DNA from: an uncultured Saprospiraceae bacterium | Lineage (GTDB): Bacteria > Bacteroidota > Bacteroidia > Chitinophagales > Saprospiraceae | Reading direction: 5' to 3' | Assembly (NCBI GenBank): GCA_937934275.1 | Contig: CALHAM010000132.1 | Span: 1-37,580, forward strand | DNA: 37,580 bases | Part shown: positions 1 through 8,130 of the stretch, one piece after another | Layout: each line of letters opens with the position of its first letter | Position numbering within the stretch: the stretch's first letter is position 1 | Program-made: the position numbers and the translations under genes | Notes under the pieces: generated by a model | What the model was told of the DNA's origin: nothing | Database searches by the model: none | What the model saw: only the letters and a program-made list of their open reading frames with translations

Positions 1-1
1 T

Positions 2-1402
2 ACTGAAAAAGTGCAGCTAGACAATGTGGCTGATGGCGGATTGGTTGCCGACGGTATCTTTTCCTTTTACAAACCGGACGGAGCGCCGTTTCTATGTGCC
101 TTTGAGGCGACTTCCCTGGACAAAGCGGGCGAAGTGAAGTATGCGCTCAATACCTGGTATTTTCTGTGGGATTGCATGGCCTTCGGCGCCTTGACGGCCG
201 CTGCCGCTTACGCTATTGCTTACAGGACCCGTTTTACTTGGCTTTTGCAATTGGGTTGGGCTGGTAATATGGGTTTCGTCGTCGGAATGGGCATTGCAGG
301 GGCCTTGCTGTGGTTGTTTTTAATGCGCGGCTGGCGCAAGTATCGCTACATCTATGCTGTAGAGCAGTTTAAAAGGTACCATGCCGACGAGCAATGGATC
401 GCCCTGGCAGACGATGTTTTCCCAGCCTCTAACGATCCTTACTTGGAGGAATTGAAGAGGCAGTGCATTTACCACGGCTTCGGCTTAGCATTAGTTTCGG
501 CCGATGGCCATGTGCGTGCCTTAGTGGCTCCCTCGCGCTTGGGGCTTTACGGCCAAGATCGCCGAATGGTGCATTGGATTACGCATCGCAATTGGTACCA
601 AGCGTTGGCACATAACGTAGAGGTGTTGGGGCAGTATCGCTCTGTAGGGGTGCCCGGATTTTTGAAACGAGCTTGGAATAAGGCTAAGCGCCCAGTGCAA
701 TACTTAATTTTGGCTCCCTTGAGCGCAACGGCAGGGCGTGCTGCTTCCGACTCGCGTCAGCGGATAGAGACAGCGTGGAGCCGCTACATGAGTAGTCAGA
801 GCGTCCAGAAGTGGATCTTCGTTTTGTCGTGTATTTTTATTGGTGTGCTGGGCTACCGCATCTTTACCTATCACGAGGTTCGGGTGGAAGAAGTTGCTGA
901 CTTGAGCAGCGGAAATCCCGAGGATCAATACGGTTACTTGTACGAAGGCGATATCCCTGAATCGCGAGGTATTCCTAAGCAATACCCCGATTTTCCTGTA
1001 GGATCACCTTCGGCGTCACCACCTCCTCCACTGCCCAAGACGACAGCGCCCATTGGCGGTGAGGATATTCCAACCATTAACCTCTCCGGCATCGAAGATG
1101 AGCCTGGGGAGGCACGGCAACCTTGCTCGTCGTATCAAAACTTACGCGGTTGGATCTTGGCCGACAACCTATTCATTCGTCAAGATCTGGCCGTCAAGCG
1201 CGCTGAGGCATTGCAAAAAGCGGGCATTGAGGCTGCTGTTGTGCCTGAAGAATGCCTGGGCACAGGGAAAGGCTACGTCGTCATGGCTGGCAAGGCAAGC
1301 CTTCGAAAAGCAGAGGCTGAGGCCCTGGCCCGTGAGCTGACGCGTCAAATGGAGGCTGCTGGCGTATACGAAGGCGAGTTTCGCCTGATAGAAGTGCTGT
1401 AA
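2..1402 (+). CDS. Membrane protein with SPOR-like C-terminal domain (5' partial)
   Basis: The reading frame is open to the left edge and only a GTG at 11 precedes the first conserved-looking residues, so the true start probably lies outside the window. Counting from that GTG, two hydrophobic segments lie at about residues 50-71 and 84-105 and a third at about 269-287. Between them is a cytoplasmic-looking region of about 160 residues. A Pro-rich linker (about 330-345) leads to a C-terminal region (about 374-463) that resembles a SPOR/sporulation-related repeat domain, which in other proteins binds denuded peptidoglycan glycan. The start of the protein (DG near residues 14-15, then FEATSLDK near 31-38) has the spacing of a PD-(D/E)XK-like fold, but the usual catalytic lysine is not clear. 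I do not recognise a named family. The coding call is secure from length and composition; the function is open. Confidence 0.75.
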   Translation, partial: TEKVQLDNVADGGLVADGIFSFYKPDGAPFLCAFEATSLDKAGEVKYALNTWYFLWDCMAFGALTAAAAYAIAYRTRFTWLLQLGWAGNMGFVVGMGIAGALLWLFLMRGWRKYRYIYAVEQFKRYHADEQWIALADDVFPASNDPYLEELKRQCIYHGFGLALVSADGHVRALVAPSRLGLYGQDRRMVHWITHRNWYQALAHNVEVLGQYRSVGVPGFLKRAWNKAKRPVQYLILAPLSATAGRAASDSRQRIETAWSRYMSSQSVQKWIFVLSCIFIGVLGYRIFTYHEVRVEEVADLSSGNPEDQYGYLYEGDIPESRGIPKQYPDFPVGSPSASPPPPLPKTTAPIGGEDIPTINLSGIEDEPGEARQPCSSYQNLRGWILADNLFIRQDLAVKRAEALQKAGIEAAVVPEECLGTGKGYVVMAGKASLRKAEAEALARELTRQMEAAGVYEGEFRLIEVL

Positions 1403-1472
1403 GGAAGCCCGACAATACCTTTTTACGCCTTTTGATTCGCCCATATAGGGTGGGGTGTTTTTGAAGCCCTAT

Positions 1473-1480
1473 TACTTTTG
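1473..1480 (+). promoter_or_regulatory. Putative -7 element (TACTTTTG) for lpxD-like gene
   Basis: TACTTTTG matches the Bacteroidota -7 consensus TAnnTTTG. It lies 27 bases upstream of the ATG at 1508. A transcript starting just after it would exclude the longer start at 1478 and supports the ATG at 1508. No TTTG -33 element is seen at the standard 19-21 base spacing, so the assignment rests on one box. Confidence 0.4.
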
Positions 1481-1507
1481 CTTTCATTCGTCAACTGTAC
1501 CTTCCGT

Positions 1508-2458
1508 ATGAAATTTCCACAACCCATACCTGTGCGCCAATTGGCCGAGCGCTTCGGTGCTCAGCTGATTGGCGATGACAGCCTGTATGCCTACGGCATC
1601 AACGAAATACACCGGGTAGAGCCGGGTGATATTGTCTTTTCAGATGCACCCAAATACTTTCAAAAAACGCTGGACAGCGCCGCATCGGTCATCTTGCTCA
1701 ACGCTCCGGCGCCTTGTCCGCCCGGTAAAGCTATCCTTGTGGTAAGCAATCCCTTTGAGGTTTACGACACACTTGTCCGAGAATATCGGCCGTTTGAGCC
1801 GTGTACCGCGCCTATCAGCCATCGGGCGCAGATACATCCTACGGCCATCTTAGAGCCTGGCGTGGTGGTTTCGGCCCATGTAGTGATTGGCGCGCATTCT
1901 TACATTCAGGCCAATACGTACCTTGGTGAGTACACCATCATCGGCGAGCATGTGTGTATTGGTCCCAACTGCATCATCGGCAGTGATGCCTTTTACTTTA
2001 AAAAACACGCGGATGGCTCTTTTCAAAAATGGCGGTCAGGTGGGCGCGTGGTTATTGAGGATCGGGTAGACATCGGGGCCGGATGCACCATTAACAAAGG
2101 TGTCAGTTCGGATACCGTCATCGGCGCCGGTTCGAAGTTAGATTGTCAGGTACACATTGGGCACGATACGGTGGTGGGCAAGAACTGCCTGTTTGCCGCC
2201 CAGGTGGGCATTGGTGGAGAGACGACTATCGAAGACAACGTGGTGTTGTATGGCCAAGTGGGCGTCATCCAGGCCGTGCGTATTGGACAGGGAGCGGTGG
2301 TACTAGCCGGTTCCGGCGTATCCAAGTCGTTAGCAGGTGGCAAGACCTACTTTGGCTCACCCGCAGAGGAGGTGCGCCTCAAGTATCGCGAGTTAGCGGC
2401 TTTGCGTTCGCTACCCGAATGGATGCGAGTGCAGCGAACGCAGACAAGAGATGCTTAG
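1508..2458 (+). CDS. lpxD: LpxD-like UDP-3-O-acylglucosamine N-acyltransferase
   Basis: LpxD transfers a 3-hydroxyacyl chain from acyl-ACP to the 2-amino group of UDP-3-O-acylglucosamine in lipid A synthesis in the cytoplasm. The 316-residue product has an N-terminal uridine-binding-like domain (about 1-100; ends of the LpxD pattern such as EPGDIVF are visible). A left-handed beta-helix of hexapeptide repeats follows (about 103-275), with TIIGEHVCIGPNCIIG-like rungs. The motif QVHIGHD holds the candidate catalytic His at about 219. The block TINKGVSSDTVIGAG corresponds to the TIDRG block of classical LpxD. It is slightly shorter than E. coli LpxD. Many Bacteroidota carry a second, LpxD-like paralogue, and this could be that copy, so the acyl donor and acceptor are uncertain. 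I prefer ATG 1508 (MKFPQP) to the upstream 1478 start because of the -7 box and the family start. The gene converges on the anti-sigma gene with 6 bases between stops. Confidence 0.82.
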   Translation: MKFPQPIPVRQLAERFGAQLIGDDSLYAYGINEIHRVEPGDIVFSDAPKYFQKTLDSAASVILLNAPAPCPPGKAILVVSNPFEVYDTLVREYRPFEPCTAPISHRAQIHPTAILEPGVVVSAHVVIGAHSYIQANTYLGEYTIIGEHVCIGPNCIIGSDAFYFKKHADGSFQKWRSGGRVVIEDRVDIGAGCTINKGVSSDTVIGAGSKLDCQVHIGHDTVVGKNCLFAAQVGIGGETTIEDNVVLYGQVGVIQAVRIGQGAVVLAGSGVSKSLAGGKTYFGSPAEEVRLKYRELAALRSLPEWMRVQRTQTRDA

Positions 2459-2464
2459 CTATTG

Positions 2465-3355
2465 CTATTGAAGTTCGTCCAGCAGCTGTTTGGCCTTAGT
2501 ATAGCGCGGGTGTGTAGCGTCTTGGCTTATGCGACGAAGAATTCGGCGACTATCGTCCGCTTTTTCGAGGTAGAGGAGAGCCAGGGCCAGCTGCCATTCG
2601 GCTTCGCTCTTGCGCAAATAGTCTGGCGTAGATGCTGCTTGTTGGAGGTAAGGGATGGCTTTTGCGTATTTGGCATTGGCTAGAAAAACTTCTCCCATCA
2701 AGTGACGGGCAGAGATATAATGGTTGTCGTTGGGCGAAATCCGCTTGAGGTGTTGAAGGGCTTGGGTGTAGTAGCCTTTCTCTAGCGCCCAATAGGCGGA
2801 GTCTAAGGTAGATAGTTGCTTAGGCTGTCTTCGAACAACGGTCTGCTGGAAGCGTGGGCGCTCGGCATAGCGCTCGGCCAAGGCGATGTATCGCTGTGCC
2901 GAATCTTGTCCCTTACGAGTATCTGTATGCTTATCGTTAGGTGGCATTGTGCCGACGGCGGCTTCTTCTACCTCCTCTGTATCGGATAGCGGCAACATGG
3001 GCTCGGAGGCTACTGGCAAGGTGAGGTGCTCGTCGGTGAGTCGAAGGGCGGGCCAAGCAAAATAAAAGAAGCCTAGCAACAGCAGGAGGCTCGCGGCAAC
3101 TAGCCAAAAGGTCGTTTTTTGATACCAAGGTACTGGGACGTGCAAAGGGTACTGTTCGCCCCAACGCTTTAGCTGTTCGCGCAGGCGGTCTTGTACTAAC
3201 ACTTCCATGGCCTCGTGTTCGCGTCGTTGGACGGCCAACTGCTCGGCCAGCACTGGATCGCACTCCAGCTCGGATTCAAAAGAGGCGCGCTCTTGAGGCG
3301 ACATCTGGCCCAGCAAATAGCGCTCGATGCGATTATAGGAAGATAACTCGTTCAT
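2465..3355 (-). CDS. Anti-sigma factor with one membrane segment and TPR-like C-terminus
   Basis: The 296-residue protein follows the sigma factor gene on the same strand; its ATG (3355) lies 2 bases after the sigma stop, so the two are almost certainly cotranscribed. A TTG six bases earlier is a weaker start. The N-terminus (about 1-65, with the pattern RYLLGQMSPQERASFE) is typical of anti-sigma domains that clamp ECF sigma factors. It has no HxxxCxxC zinc site. One transmembrane helix lies at about 82-102. The periplasmic part has an acidic/Ser-rich stretch and then, from about residue 180, helical repeats of TPR type (LEKGYYTQALQHL, NAKYAKAIPYL). Inferred role: membrane-bound inhibitor of the upstream sigma factor, sensing an envelope partner through its TPR part. 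The divergent TPR-CHAT protein is an obvious candidate partner, but this is not shown. Confidence 0.8.
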   Translation of the reverse strand: MNELSSYNRIERYLLGQMSPQERASFESELECDPVLAEQLAVQRREHEAMEVLVQDRLREQLKRWGEQYPLHVPVPWYQKTTFWLVAASLLLLLGFFYFAWPALRLTDEHLTLPVASEPMLPLSDTEEVEEAAVGTMPPNDKHTDTRKGQDSAQRYIALAERYAERPRFQQTVVRRQPKQLSTLDSAYWALEKGYYTQALQHLKRISPNDNHYISARHLMGEVFLANAKYAKAIPYLQQAASTPDYLRKSEAEWQLALALLYLEKADDSRRILRRISQDATHPRYTKAKQLLDELQ

Positions 3356-3357
3356 TG

Positions 3358-3954
3358 TCAAAGCTCTCGCTCGTTAAAGAATGGGTTGTTTTGAATAAGT
3401 TTTGCTAATTTTTGTCGGCATTGAAAGACGCGTTGGCGGGCGTTGTTCTCGCTGCCCAACTGAAACGCCTGGGCAATTTCTTCCATTGAGTAATTCAACT
3501 TATACAGGTTCAGTAGTTCACGGCAGCGTTCGTCCATTTGACCCATAACGACTCTCAATTGCTCTCGTTGTTCGTTTTCCATCGTCCATTTCTCTGGCTC
3601 TTCGTATTCAACGCCTTTTCCCGAGAGTGGGGCATCGCTGTAGATGAGCCGGCGAACACTCCGGCGGTTAGAGTACCAGCGCCCGCGGCAGATACCCAAA
3701 AAGTAGCTTTTAAGCCCACCCATTTGCTGATAGCGGTCGGTTCGTATGTGATTATCGAAGACGATGAAGGCTTCTTGTATGGCGTCTTCTGCTTCGTGTT
3801 GTGTGCCGCCCAGTGACCGAATGAGCCGAAAGGCAGAAGGTCGCCACCCTGAATCGGTGAAAAGGTAATGCAAGACTTTTTCGCGCCTTGCACCACCGGC
3901 TTTGATATGGGCGACAATTTGTTCATCGCTATGAGCCTTGTGGAAAAATGCCAT
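3358..3954 (-). CDS. ECF-type RNA polymerase sigma-70 factor
   Basis: The 198-residue product has the two-domain layout of an ECF sigma factor. Region 2 spans about residues 10-105, with DAIQEAFIVF matching the core-binding helix. Region 4 spans about 125-190, with a helix-turn-helix around YSMEEIAQAF and NNARQRVFQCRQKL. There is no sigma 1.1 or region 3, as expected for ECF factors. It is the first gene of a two-gene unit with the anti-sigma factor and is transcribed away from the CHAT gene at 4081. In this phylum such sigma/anti-sigma pairs are common and often sit beside the gene they control; the control of the CHAT gene is inference from position. The start ATG at 3954 gives a normal family length. 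Confidence 0.88.
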   Translation of the reverse strand: MAFFHKAHSDEQIVAHIKAGGARREKVLHYLFTDSGWRPSAFRLIRSLGGTQHEAEDAIQEAFIVFDNHIRTDRYQQMGGLKSYFLGICRGRWYSNRRSVRRLIYSDAPLSGKGVEYEEPEKWTMENEQREQLRVVMGQMDERCRELLNLYKLNYSMEEIAQAFQLGSENNARQRVFQCRQKLAKLIQNNPFFNEREL

Positions 3955-4016
3955 ATAGTACAGGGTCTAAGGTTAATGTTACAAAAAAATCACCCTTTTT
4001 GTAAAATTCTCGGTAT

Positions 4017-4060
4017 CTACATCGATAACATGTAGCTTTCGATCAAGAAGTTTGAAACTT
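4017..4060. promoter_or_regulatory. Divergent control region with two small palindromes
   Basis: The 126 bases between the sigma factor gene (start 3954, minus) and the CHAT gene (start 4081, plus) contain two perfect inverted repeats. CTACAT and ATGTAG lie at 4017-4022 and 4030-4035. AAGTTTGAAACTT lies at 4048-4060, 20 bases upstream of the CHAT start codon. They could be operator sites shared by both directions or elements of an ECF-dependent promoter. No TAnnTTTG box is seen on either strand here, which fits use of an alternative sigma factor, but that is inference. Confidence 0.35.
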
Positions 4061-4080
4061 GCAGTTAAATAGATGCAAAA

Positions 4081-7000
4081 ATGCAAGAGCGATCTCTATT
4101 CGTTTGGCTAATTGTGTCTTTTGGTGTTTTTGCTAACACATCTGAAGGTCAGGGGGCGATATCTTTTTTGTCTAAGGAAGTTCCGACAAAAACCACGCAG
4201 ACCGGCGATACGGCGATGCAGTATGAGCCACCCACTTGTGTTGAGGGGCCTTGGCCGGCATCTTCAGATGAGGTAGTGCAATGGCTGCTAAGCCCGTTGC
4301 CCTGCGATGAGGATTTGCTCGCTGCTGAGCCGTGCGTACGTCAGTGGCTTCAGCAAAGTCAGTATTTGAGGGCGGAGCATTATCGCTGGAGAGGAGCTTT
4401 GGCACAGGCGTTCATGGGCGTACTGGCCTTCCGCCGAAAGGATTACGCGGAAGCCTTGGAACGTTTCTCGCTTTTTCGCCAATTAGCCGTCAAAGAATTT
4501 GGCATGAGTTCAAAGGCTGTTGCTGATGCGGAAATATGTTTGGGTAGGGTTAGCTTTATTCAGAGGGAGTACGAACAAGCGTCGTTTTACTACAACTCTA
4601 CGCCAGCGAATCTGTCTTTAGAAGCGCTGCGGAGCCGGCCGTATTTAGCACAGGTGTGGGAGGATATGCTTAAAATATGCGAGGGTCGGGGTGAACTCGC
4701 ATGTGTATACCTCACGGCTAAAGCGCTGGCCCAATTCGAGCCGCGATGCTCCCCCCCAGATACCCTGCGTTGGGTTTCAGCATTGGTGTATGCCGGGGCT
4801 GCAAGCGAGCGTTTAGCCAGCCCTCAAGAAGCACAAGAATGGCTCAGCCGCGCACAAGCGCTGATGTCGGTCCATCCAGAGGCATACCGGTCTTATCAGG
4901 TGAGTGCCCTGCTCACGTGGGCGCGACTGAAGGCGAGCGAAGAAGTGTATAGCGAAGCCATGCGCCATGTTCTTAGAGCAGAGGAGTTGCATGCAGAAAA
5001 TCCGCACACCTCGGCTGTGCCCGCTGCTGAAATTTGGATAACTGCCGCCGAGATAGCCCTTCGGCAGCATGCGTTTGGTTTGGCTGAGCAATACATCGGC
5101 CGATGTGAGCAGACCCACGGCTGGGGAAGCAACGTCCGCCTTTCTGCCCGGGCCGCCATAGTGAAAGCGCAAGTCGAGGGCAAGAGAGAGCAGTTTGACG
5201 AAGCTATTCAGCTTTTGCACAAACATCTTGAGGTTTTACAACACTTAGATTTCGCTACCCCCGAAAAGGCGGCATTAGAGGAGCAATTGGCTTGGCTTTA
5301 TACAGCGAAGGGGCGCCTGAATGCGGCGGAAATACACCTTAGCGAGGCCAGGCGCAGCTATCAGATATCCTTGTCGGAAGGCCATCCAAATGTATTGAGG
5401 GCTTGCTTGGGGCTGAGCGAAATACAGGTGCGACGGGCAACCACTACCGAGGCGCTTCAATTGGTTGATTCCGTCATAACGACCCTGAAAAGCCCTGCAA
5501 ACCCAACATACAGTACTCGCCTACAGTTGCTGGAGGCTCTACGGACTAAAGCCCGCTATTTGCTTTCGGCTTATCGGTCCTCAGGCGCAGAAAGTAACCT
5601 ATACAAGGCCCAAAATGCCGTTCAAGAGGGATATCGATTAGTGCTTCAACTGCGTCAAGCCATAGGCAGTATAGAGCAACTGACGGCCCTGCACGCGCAC
5701 TTGGAACGTCTGACAGAGGTGGACCTTGCCATTGCTTACCAGCAATACACCGGCTCTGATGAACGCCAGCGACTGGAAGAGGCTTTTAAGGCGGCACAGC
5801 AGAGTAAGGACTTCCTTTGGAGCCCCTTCCTCCTTCAAGCGTCTGACTCTTCTGAAGCTCGATTGATAGCCATCCACAAGCGCCTGTATTTTGAATGTTT
5901 GAAAGAAAACGCTCAATACTGGAGCGAGATGAACGAGAGCACGTTAGACCATTTAGACCATCTCTTAAGGCAGGCCAACTCTTTATGCGATGCCAGTGCC
6001 GCCTATCGCAATTTCATGGATACCTTAGGCTGGAACTATCGGTCGCGGCTATTTTCCTATACGCCGGTGGCGGCTAACCAGATCGCTGCTGAACTCCGCA
6101 AAAAAGAGGCTCTCTTAGACTATTTCGTCGGCCGAGAGTTCCTTTACGTCTTCCTGATCGAGCACAAAGGGCCTCTAAACGTAATTGAGATACCCTTGCA
6201 TTTTTCTCTCTCACAACGCGTGGACTCCTTGCGCTCGGCAATTGTTACCTGCACCGAACGCATGCAGATGTTTTATAGGCCGGCTTACGATCTTTACTCA
6301 AGCATTTTCCAACCCGTGGAGCAGTTCCTCCGAAGGCGAGTGGAAAGCATTGTGATTGTACCGCAGGGAGTGCTTTCGGAGGTGCCTTTTGAGGCGCTGC
6401 TGAGTAGTTTGCCGCCGCCTAAAAAGGCCGATCAAGCGTGTAATTACGAGTATTTAGTAAGCCGTTATGCGATTTCCTACGCTTACTCGGCGAAACATTG
6501 GTTAAGCACTCGTACCGTTGATGTACGCTGGTCAGGGCACCGCACATATGTGTTAGTATCCCAAGATAAGCAGCTGAAATGGGGCAGTAAAGAGGCCCAG
6601 AACATCCGTCTAATCCTTGGCGCAGTTCCCTTGAGTGGTGCGCTCACGAAGCGGGAACTGTTGGACATCTTACCTAAGGCTCAAATTGTTCATATTGTTG
6701 GCCACGGCTCGGCTGCTGGGGATGCTATGCTTTATTGGGGCGTGGCCCTGGAAGACAGCACTCGCCACTTGTACGCCTCTGAAGTGCTGACGTTAGACAT
6801 AAAGGCTCGATTAGTAGGGCTTTCAGCTTGTGAAACGGCCCTGCCTTCCTACTATCATCCGTACGGTTTAAGCCTGGCAAGGGTCTTTTCATATGCGGGT
6901 GCTGCTACGGTGTTGGCGACCGATTGGCTCATCCCAGATAACGCTTCACAGAAAATCGTGAAAGACTTCTACGCTTTATTGCGTCGGCCACGCACCAGTA

Positions 7001-7200
7001 GTAAGGCGCACGCCCTGCAAGAAGCTCAGCAAAACTTTCTGAGCCGCTGCGAAAATTACATGGGTCACCCCTACTATTGGTCGGGCATTCGGCTCTACGG
7101 CAACTCTTTGCCTTTCGAAAGACCAGAGCGGCGAGCTATTCGCCGCATGGTACGACAAATCAAACGCCAAGAGCGTTTGAAAGACATACAGCCTCGCTGA
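4081..7200 (+). CDS. Exported TPR-CHAT domain protein (caspase-like peptidase)
   Basis: The 1039-residue protein begins with a probable signal peptide (hydrophobic stretch at about residues 6-18, then small residues). Residues of about 70-560 are TPR-like helical repeats. The C-terminal third (about 670-1020) is a CHAT domain, a relative of caspases and separases. The catalytic dyad is visible: His in VGHGSA at residue 875 and Cys in LSACETA at residue 917. Typical flanking motifs are LLDYFVG, VPQGVLSEVPFEALL, GAATVLATDW and the terminal WSGIRLYG. CHAT proteases act in programmed proteolysis and in some defence systems; the exported, TPR-bearing form suggests envelope or secreted protein processing. 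It diverges from an ECF sigma/anti-sigma pair whose anti-sigma also carries TPR-like repeats, so a regulatory link is plausible. No dedicated substrate gene is recognised. Confidence 0.88.
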   Translation: MQERSLFVWLIVSFGVFANTSEGQGAISFLSKEVPTKTTQTGDTAMQYEPPTCVEGPWPASSDEVVQWLLSPLPCDEDLLAAEPCVRQWLQQSQYLRAEHYRWRGALAQAFMGVLAFRRKDYAEALERFSLFRQLAVKEFGMSSKAVADAEICLGRVSFIQREYEQASFYYNSTPANLSLEALRSRPYLAQVWEDMLKICEGRGELACVYLTAKALAQFEPRCSPPDTLRWVSALVYAGAASERLASPQEAQEWLSRAQALMSVHPEAYRSYQVSALLTWARLKASEEVYSEAMRHVLRAEELHAENPHTSAVPAAEIWITAAEIALRQHAFGLAEQYIGRCEQTHGWGSNVRLSARAAIVKAQVEGKREQFDEAIQLLHKHLEVLQHLDFATPEKAALEEQLAWLYTAKGRLNAAEIHLSEARRSYQISLSEGHPNVLRACLGLSEIQVRRATTTEALQLVDSVITTLKSPANPTYSTRLQLLEALRTKARYLLSAYRSSGAESNLYKAQNAVQEGYRLVLQLRQAIGSIEQLTALHAHLERLTEVDLAIAYQQYTGSDERQRLEEAFKAAQQSKDFLWSPFLLQASDSSEARLIAIHKRLYFECLKENAQYWSEMNESTLDHLDHLLRQANSLCDASAAYRNFMDTLGWNYRSRLFSYTPVAANQIAAELRKKEALLDYFVGREFLYVFLIEHKGPLNVIEIPLHFSLSQRVDSLRSAIVTCTERMQMFYRPAYDLYSSIFQPVEQFLRRRVESIVIVPQGVLSEVPFEALLSSLPPPKKADQACNYEYLVSRYAISYAYSAKHWLSTRTVDVRWSGHRTYVLVSQDKQLKWGSKEAQNIRLILGAVPLSGALTKRELLDILPKAQIVHIVGHGSAAGDAMLYWGVALEDSTRHLYASEVLTLDIKARLVGLSACETALPSYYHPYGLSLARVFSYAGAATVLATDWLIPDNASQKIVKDFYALLRRPRTSSKAHALQEAQQNFLSRCENYMGHPYYWSGIRLYGNSLPFERPERRAIRRMVRQIKRQERLKDIQPR

Positions 7201-7217
7201 GGACGCTTGCTTTACTT

Positions 7218-7225
7218 TACCTTTG
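7218..7225 (+). promoter_or_regulatory. Putative -7 element (TACCTTTG) upstream of mtgA
   Basis: TACCTTTG fits the TAnnTTTG consensus. It lies about 90 bases before the proposed TTG start of mtgA, in the 115-base gap after the CHAT gene. It overlaps a small inverted repeat (CCTTTG and CAAAGG, 7220-7236). No -33 element is seen at standard spacing. Confidence 0.3.
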
Positions 7226-7315
7226 CTTGGCAAAGGTTGGCCTTAAACGTGGGACAATACTGCGAATGAAGGCTTCTGATTTTATCCATTTACAGGACAT
7301 CAAACCAATAAAACG

Positions 7316-8107
7316 TTGCGTGTAACCACTAATGCCTTGAGGAACTGGTATCGCCGCTTACCTCGCGATGAAGCAAGTGCTATTCAATGGTGGACGTACT
7401 TTCGCCGGCTTTTGTTTCGTCTAACCCTTTGGTTTTTAGGCGTTACGGTAGGCTTGGTTGTCTTGTATCGATTTCTTCCGGTGTTGATAACGCCTCTGAT
7501 GGTGATTCGCACAATGGAGCAACTCGGCGATCGGGATCGCTCTGTGCGTTGGGAGCACCAATGGGTTCCTTTAGAAGCTCTGTCGCCGAAATTGCAACTG
7601 GCGGTAGTGTGTGCTGAAGACCAAGCATTCTTAGAGCATTGGGGATTTGACTTTCAGGCGATTGGAGAAGCTCTGGAACACAACCGAAAAAGCCGGCGCA
7701 TTCGAGGCGCCAGCACCATCAGCCAGCAGACGGCCAAAAACGTCTTCCTCTGGCCCGGTCGCTCCTGGTTGCGCAAAGGCTTAGAGGTGTATTTTACGTT
7801 TCTAATAGAGACCTTCTGGAGCAAGGAACGCATCATGACCGTTTATCTGAATGTCATTGAGTTTGGCGACGGCATCTACGGAGCCGAGGCAGCAGCCCGG
7901 CACTTTTTTAACAAAAGCGCTAGCCAAGTCTCGCGCGAGGAGGCTGCCTTACTGGCCGCTGTGCTGCCTAACCCGCTCAAGCGCAATCCAGCGCGCCCGT
8001 CCTCGTTGGTGTACCACCGACAGCAATGGATCTTAGGCCAAATGCGCATGTGGGGTGGACGCATTGATTATGAACAATCCAACACACCGCGAGGGCGAAA
8101 GCAATAG
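7316..8107 (+). CDS. mtgA: Monofunctional biosynthetic peptidoglycan transglycosylase
   Basis: MtgA is a GT51 enzyme that polymerises lipid II into glycan strands on the outer face of the inner membrane. The 263-residue product has one N-terminal transmembrane anchor (about residues 35-56) and then the GT51 core. Visible motifs are EDQAFLEHWGFD with the catalytic Glu at about 101, RGASTISQQTAKN, the RKGLEVY block, and KERIMTVYLNVIEFGDGIYGAEAAA. There is no transpeptidase domain, so it is the monofunctional form. The start is uncertain: TTG at 7316 is the only plausible upstream codon, since an in-frame stop lies at 7277 and no ATG or GTG occurs between. A secreted repeat protein gene begins 23 bases after the stop, so the two are probably cotranscribed. 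Confidence 0.88.
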   Translation: MRVTTNALRNWYRRLPRDEASAIQWWTYFRRLLFRLTLWFLGVTVGLVVLYRFLPVLITPLMVIRTMEQLGDRDRSVRWEHQWVPLEALSPKLQLAVVCAEDQAFLEHWGFDFQAIGEALEHNRKSRRIRGASTISQQTAKNVFLWPGRSWLRKGLEVYFTFLIETFWSKERIMTVYLNVIEFGDGIYGAEAAARHFFNKSASQVSREEAALLAAVLPNPLKRNPARPSSLVYHRQQWILGQMRMWGGRIDYEQSNTPRGRKQ

Positions 8108-8130
8108 CCCTAACCGCTGCCTAAACCGAT

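Noticed and set aside
2937-3263. Long open frames on alternative strands and frames over known genes (for example here, 10033-10497 and 4813-5226)
   Set aside because: They lie inside well-supported genes, have unnatural composition and no recognisable motif.
7220-7236. Inverted repeat CCTTTG-CTTGG-CAAAGG after the CHAT gene as a terminator
   Set aside because: The stem is only 6 bp and no T run follows, and it overlaps a -7-like box.
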